A stretch of DNA of 64,000 bases, taken from Saprospiraceae bacterium (GTDB lineage Bacteria; Bacteroidota; Bacteroidia; Chitinophagales; Saprospiraceae). The notes beneath the pieces are model-generated. The model was not told the origin of the DNA. It searched no databases and saw nothing but the letters and a program-made list of their open reading frames with translations. Position numbers and translations under genes: made by a program. The stretch is taken from the NCBI GenBank assembly GCA_022844565.1, contig JALHLK010000005.1, positions 1 to 64,000 of the forward strand, in the 5' to 3' direction. This document shows positions 60,141 through 64,000 of this stretch, one piece after another. Positions within the stretch are counted from its first letter, which is position 1, and every line of letters begins with the position of its first letter.

Positions 60141-63100
60141 TTATTTCACTTCCACCCTAGTGCCCTCTGTATAACTTACAAATTCTGGACTGTAATAACT
60201 TTGAAATCTAGCTATCCCCCCCATAAATTCACCTTTGTGTACGGCTATTACCTTATTCTCCATCACATGTGTTCCTTTTTGAAGATGGAAAAAGAAATAG
60301 TTGGCTTGATAATCCGTAATGTCAGCGGTGTAGTTGTTGTACCACCCTTTGAAACTCTTGTCCTTAATAGGTTCGAAGCCTGAAGGACGGGTGTCGGTTA
60401 GGGTAAGGTAATCCATGTCTCTGTCTAACTTTAAGATGATACGAGATACGATTGCATCACCAGGAGCTATTAAAGTTGTACTCGTAACTTTTTCGAGTTT
60501 GTCTCCAAATTTAGATTTTATTTCGCGGTAAAATTCCTTTGATATACTGAAAGGGCTGTTTGAAGGTTTTTGTATTTTGTCTGCTTTTTGATAGAAACTT
60601 GTAAATAATCCACCATAAATAATGTGGTTGGAGTTGTTTTTGGCTCGCATTGTTTTACCAGCCAAATCTGTGTTTGTTTCTTCTTTGATGAGTCCTACAG
60701 TATTAGAAGCTAGATCAAAAGGGTTTGTAATTTCTGAAAAGGATACATCAGGTTTTGCTTTGATCATTGACATTTCCTTTTTTGAGCCGACTTTCATGAG
60801 AGCGTAGATCGCTTTGCTCGTATTTTCATAGCTTGGCCAACCTTGTACTTGTTTGTTTTTCAAAAGCCAAATCTTCATTTGGTCAATTTCTGCGTCTGAT
60901 GCTCCATTTGAAAAATAGAAATTGATAAGTGCTGAATGTTCTGCTATGCTCAGTCTTCGCCATGTTTTCCAAGCTTCTTCTTCCCAATATGTCCCCAATT
61001 CTTTGGTTGTGACTTTATTTTCGTTGAAGTATGCTTTGATTAAGTTGGAGGTTTTAATATCTCCGATACTGTTCGCGATGTAGGCAATCTTCACTTTAAG
61101 AACAATCGATGAAGATAGCCAATTTTTGGAGACCCCATCTAAGTAATATTTGACGGAAGGTACAGTTTTTAGTTCGTTAATTCTGCCTTCTTTTGAGAGA
61201 ATATAGAGCTCATCAATGTAACTGCCACCTCCGTCTTTACCCAAAAGATTGCGACTTTTTAGTTGCTGATAAGACTCTTCTAACTTGACTAATAAATAGT
61301 CGGAAGCTCTTTGTTTTAAGTCTTGGAATGTAGATTTATTGAATATTTTTGCATCTTCCAATTCAATAATGTTTTGCAAAATTTGGCTCGTAGTGTATAA
61401 ATTAGACGGCGTTCCTAAGTTATATGTAAACCCTCCATCATAATTTTGTTGATTTTTAATGGCTTCGATATCATCTTGAATCACTTTTGCCACTGCATTA
61501 TTATCTAAATACTTTTTCATAGACTCGTAATTCAGTTCTTCACCTTTTGCGGCCCTGACGAAAGGTGTAGCTTCTAAAAGCATATTCTTTAATTCTTGGT
61601 TTTGAGTCAATTTCGATGGCTGATTAGGTATTGATTGGAGTAATTTTTTAAATTCTGGATTAGCATTCAAAATTTCTCTCGCCATGCTGTATTGATACAA
61701 CCTTGCCATAAACTCTGTGGCATACCTCGGATTACTGATGTCTAAGGCTGGTAGACTCGCAAAAGCTATCCAAGCAGGATTTGTATTAATCTCAATCGTA
61801 TGCTTCCTTTGGCTAACATCGGAACCAAATAATGGAATCTTATACTCTCCAGCCTCGTTTCCACCTAAATGAAAGGGAAGTGCATGAGTTATCCATATTT
61901 TATCTGGACTAATTGGAATAATATCTTTCTCAGCATCTGTGTGGGTGGCTGAAGAAGCAGATACAACAAAACTTAAAATCTCCACATCAGTGACATCGGG
62001 CACTTGAATGAGCCAAGAAACACCTTGGGTTGACTTAGGAACCATGCTGATTTTCTGAGATTTGTTCTTTGACCATTCGACAGGTAGGTCAGTTAAGTGA
62101 TTGGCAAGATCCAAATTAACTTGTACTTCCATTGGTTTGTCGGTAAGGTTAGAAACATTGGCCGTCAAAAATACTTTATCATTAAATCTTAAGATTCTAG
62201 GTTTATTGGCCTTTATCATCAAGTCTTTTTGAGTTGTGATATATGTTTCTTTATAACCAAGCTGCATATCTTTAGAGTGTGCTAATGTCATCAATCTCCA
62301 TCTAGTCAAAGCTTCATTCATGGTAAACTCGTAGGAAACTTTGCCACTTGCATCTTTAATAAGGTTAGGGTAAAAGAATACAGTTTCTTTTAGATTTTCT
62401 CTGACTTTGTTTTCATTAAATGGTTTAACAGCAACACCTGCTACTTTACTATTTAAAGCATCTTTAGTTGAATTTTTTTCAAAGTCAAATGTATCATATT
62501 CAGATTTGTTAACCTCCGGCATTGCACTCTTGCTCATCATAGCCCGAGGCATGACAACATAATCTTGACCGAAGTATAATATGTTAGGAATATTATCCCC
62601 TAAGTTTATATATTCTGGGTAAGTAACTTCACTATAATCGCTTCTAAAATAGGTTTCATTATACCCAAAGAAATTAGCATTTAAATAGCCATAATTACGA
62701 TTATACAGACCATAATTCCAATTGTGGATTTGAAGAAAATCTAAACTAGCATCATAAAGCGCAGATAGAACCTCCACTGCAGCCTTCGGATCTTTACTAC
62801 TTACCGTGATGGTATGTTTTTCTTTACTCCCTGGCAAAATGAGATTCCTGATACTTTCATATTTTATATCAAGGTGCTTGTTTGACCAAGGTACCTCCAA
62901 GGCAACACTGCCATTATAAAATGTATTATTGTACAGACCAAAATAATAAAAATTGATGCCTCCTCTATCCTCTTCTTTTACATTATACGTCATACAAGTG
63001 GTCGGATTCATATCAGTCAATTGATTGAAGATGATTTCATTACCTCTCATGATTATAAGTCTTCCTTTCATAGGGAAAGAGCTCCCGAGGTCAAGTACTA

Positions 63101-64000
63101 CCTTCTGTCCTGGCTCTGCCGTATTTTGTGAGATTCTATCGAAGATAAGTCTATTGGTTCCAAATATACCTTTATCAAAATCTATAAGATTCACCTCTTT
63201 TTGAAACACAATTTCCTTTCCTGATTTTGTAGTACTGACAGCAACCATTAAATAGTTTCCTGACTCTAATTTTAAATCAACAAATTCTCCCGATTTGAAA
63301 TTGACCGTTTTTACTAATTTTAGGCTTTTTATGTTATATTCAGGTATTAATCCGTTGTTGTTACTGTAGTTTTGAAAGGCCAATGGGTCTTTACTAGATA
63401 ATTGATAGACATTTATTTTGCCATCGGTTTTTACTGTGTCATTATTTGCTGTAAATGCCATGACTTTGATCGATTTTGAGCGATCAGAAACTTGGATGAC
63501 ATCTTTACTCTCAATATTTAAATAAAATTCTTGATCACTAAATGAAATTGTCTTTGTCAATTCAGCAGATTCCCCTGATTGATCGGTAAATTTGATAGAA
63601 AGCTTGTAAGAAAGCATACTGTATTTATCCTGTGTGTAAATAGTACTTTTGTCAAAAAAATCGATAGCAGCTTTACCTTCCTTATCAGTCCTACCCTCGC
63701 CTTTCTTAATGGTATACCAATTATTTTCCATTGGCCACCAAGAGTAGCATCTCGGGCGATCCTCAGATCTTTCGATCGAATAGGTATAATCAATGTCATT
63801 AAGTACATTGCCAGCCAATCCTTCTGCCTTAAACACTACGGAGGTGATATCTTGCCTTGTTTTACCAATTTGAGCACTCACTTCTTTCGCTTCAAAACTT
63901 GGTCTTTTATACTTTTCTACCACGAAAGTATGAAAATCATTTTCTAATGCGATGCTAAAATTGCCATTTAATCTTCCAACAGGCAGCGTGAAAGAGCCAC
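60141..64000 (-). CDS. Alpha-2-macroglobulin family protein (partial, 5' end outside the window)
   Basis: The frame is open through position 64000, so at least 1,286 codons are present and the N terminus is missing. The first residues seen, FVVEKYKRPSFEA, are the MG3/MG4 junction of bacterial A2M proteins. Macroglobulin and CUB-like domains follow, then the A2M domain (TVFFYPNLIKDASGKVSYEFTMNEALTRWRLMTLAHSKD) and an alpha-alpha toroid (GGFTYNLGTPSNLYTTSQIL, AWKTWRRLSIAEHSALINFY). The usual thioester (CxEQ) is absent: the position reads NPRYATEFM. It is probably a periplasmic protease-trapping or structural protein with a C-terminal receptor-like domain (FYREIKSKFGDKLEKVTSTTL). Confidence 0.88.
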   Translation of the reverse strand, partial: GSFTLPVGRLNGNFSIALENDFHTFVVEKYKRPSFEAKEVSAQIGKTRQDITSVVFKAEGLAGNVLNDIDYTYSIERSEDRPRCYSWWPMENNWYTIKKGEGRTDKEGKAAIDFFDKSTIYTQDKYSMLSYKLSIKFTDQSGESAELTKTISFSDQEFYLNIESKDVIQVSDRSKSIKVMAFTANNDTVKTDGKINVYQLSSKDPLAFQNYSNNNGLIPEYNIKSLKLVKTVNFKSGEFVDLKLESGNYLMVAVSTTKSGKEIVFQKEVNLIDFDKGIFGTNRLIFDRISQNTAEPGQKVVLDLGSSFPMKGRLIIMRGNEIIFNQLTDMNPTTCMTYNVKEEDRGGINFYYFGLYNNTFYNGSVALEVPWSNKHLDIKYESIRNLILPGSKEKHTITVSSKDPKAAVEVLSALYDASLDFLQIHNWNYGLYNRNYGYLNANFFGYNETYFRSDYSEVTYPEYINLGDNIPNILYFGQDYVVMPRAMMSKSAMPEVNKSEYDTFDFEKNSTKDALNSKVAGVAVKPFNENKVRENLKETVFFYPNLIKDASGKVSYEFTMNEALTRWRLMTLAHSKDMQLGYKETYITTQKDLMIKANKPRILRFNDKVFLTANVSNLTDKPMEVQVNLDLANHLTDLPVEWSKNKSQKISMVPKSTQGVSWLIQVPDVTDVEILSFVVSASSATHTDAEKDIIPISPDKIWITHALPFHLGGNEAGEYKIPLFGSDVSQRKHTIEINTNPAWIAFASLPALDISNPRYATEFMARLYQYSMAREILNANPEFKKLLQSIPNQPSKLTQNQELKNMLLEATPFVRAAKGEELNYESMKKYLDNNAVAKVIQDDIEAIKNQQNYDGGFTYNLGTPSNLYTTSQILQNIIELEDAKIFNKSTFQDLKQRASDYLLVKLEESYQQLKSRNLLGKDGGGSYIDELYILSKEGRINELKTVPSVKYYLDGVSKNWLSSSIVLKVKIAYIANSIGDIKTSNLIKAYFNENKVTTKELGTYWEEEAWKTWRRLSIAEHSALINFYFSNGASDAEIDQMKIWLLKNKQVQGWPSYENTSKAIYALMKVGSKKEMSMIKAKPDVSFSEITNPFDLASNTVGLIKEETNTDLAGKTMRAKNNSNHIIYGGLFTSFYQKADKIQKPSNSPFSISKEFYREIKSKFGDKLEKVTSTTLIAPGDAIVSRIILKLDRDMDYLTLTDTRPSGFEPIKDKSFKGWYNNYTADITDYQANYFFFHLQKGTHVMENKVIAVHKGEFMGGIARFQSYYSPEFVSYTEGTRVEVK

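Noticed and set aside
63579-63947. 122-codon plus-strand ORF opposite the alpha-2-macroglobulin gene
   Set aside because: Shadow frame; the minus-strand frame carries clear family motifs.

Overview
This 64 kb window is AT-rich, gene-dense chromosomal DNA of a member of the Bacteroidota, most likely of the Saprospiraceae/Chitinophagia type. The evidence is a carboxypeptidase-regulatory-domain TonB receptor, type IX secretion (Por) C-terminal sorting tails, many short SCxN-type lipoproteins, DUF1501/DUF1800 pairs, choice-of-anchor V proteins, and repeated promoter boxes of the Bacteroidota form TTTG - about 19 bp - TAnnTTTG. The exact genus cannot be fixed from sequence reading alone.

Layout. 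1-117: the 3' end (domains V and VI) of a group II intron that ends 9 bp from the pssA stop codon. 127-4806 (minus): phosphatidylserine synthase, TonB receptor, small lipoprotein, ACP phosphodiesterase, HsdR_N-type nuclease-fold protein. 4914-8581 (plus): a four-gene set (TIM-barrel sugar epimerase, enolase-superfamily dehydratase, VOC protein, 2-hydroxyacid dehydrogenase) that looks like sugar-acid catabolism. 8559-10672 (minus): two paralogous T9SS-exported CxxCH proteins, separated by a 217-bp MITE with 8-bp target duplications. 10923-13360: a protein of unknown function, a serine hydrolase and a methyltransferase. 13492-21993: a complete tryptophan operon, trpL-trpEGDCFBA-DAHP synthase-TPR lipoprotein, headed by a leader peptide with three consecutive Trp codons and a strong attenuator hairpin. 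22065-27980 (minus): a compact operon of APC permease, gamma-glutamyl-amine synthetase, iron alcohol dehydrogenase, gamma-glutamyl hydrolase and aldehyde dehydrogenase. 28029-32301 (minus): an aldo/keto reductase and a short DnaE2-like polymerase. 32469-35967: a DUF1800/DUF1501 pair. 36024-43272: an MbnP-like lipoprotein, then a TetR-TolC-MFP-RND efflux operon. 43459-49979: DUF2853, a second mobile-element relic, a GH130-like lipoprotein, two Kazal lipoproteins, an APC permease and an M48 protease. 50104-50295: tRNA-Gly(GCC) and tRNA-Leu(UAA). 50296-51338: a long AT-rich spacer holding a diverged 465-bp-offset duplication. 51339-64000: a PQQ/haem dehydrogenase lipoprotein, a YCII protein, a multidomain GH13 enzyme with a sorting tail, a sulfatase, a PH-domain membrane protein and an alpha-2-macroglobulin-like protein cut by the window edge.

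Most notable. (i) The 22-28 kb operon has every step needed to gamma-glutamylate an amino alcohol, oxidise it twice and hydrolyse the product. Its permease resembles ethanolamine permeases, it contains an alcohol dehydrogenase where the putrescine (Puu) pathway needs an amine oxidase, and no EutBC ammonia-lyase is present in the window. It is a candidate ammonia-lyase-independent ethanolamine (or similar amino alcohol) route. (ii) The trp operon shows ribosome-mediated attenuation that also controls a co-transcribed DAHP synthase. (iii) Two unrelated-looking terminal-inverted-repeat elements share a 41-bp hairpin core. (iv) TTAGGGG-like repeats begin directly at the stop codons of several genes, always on the sense strand.
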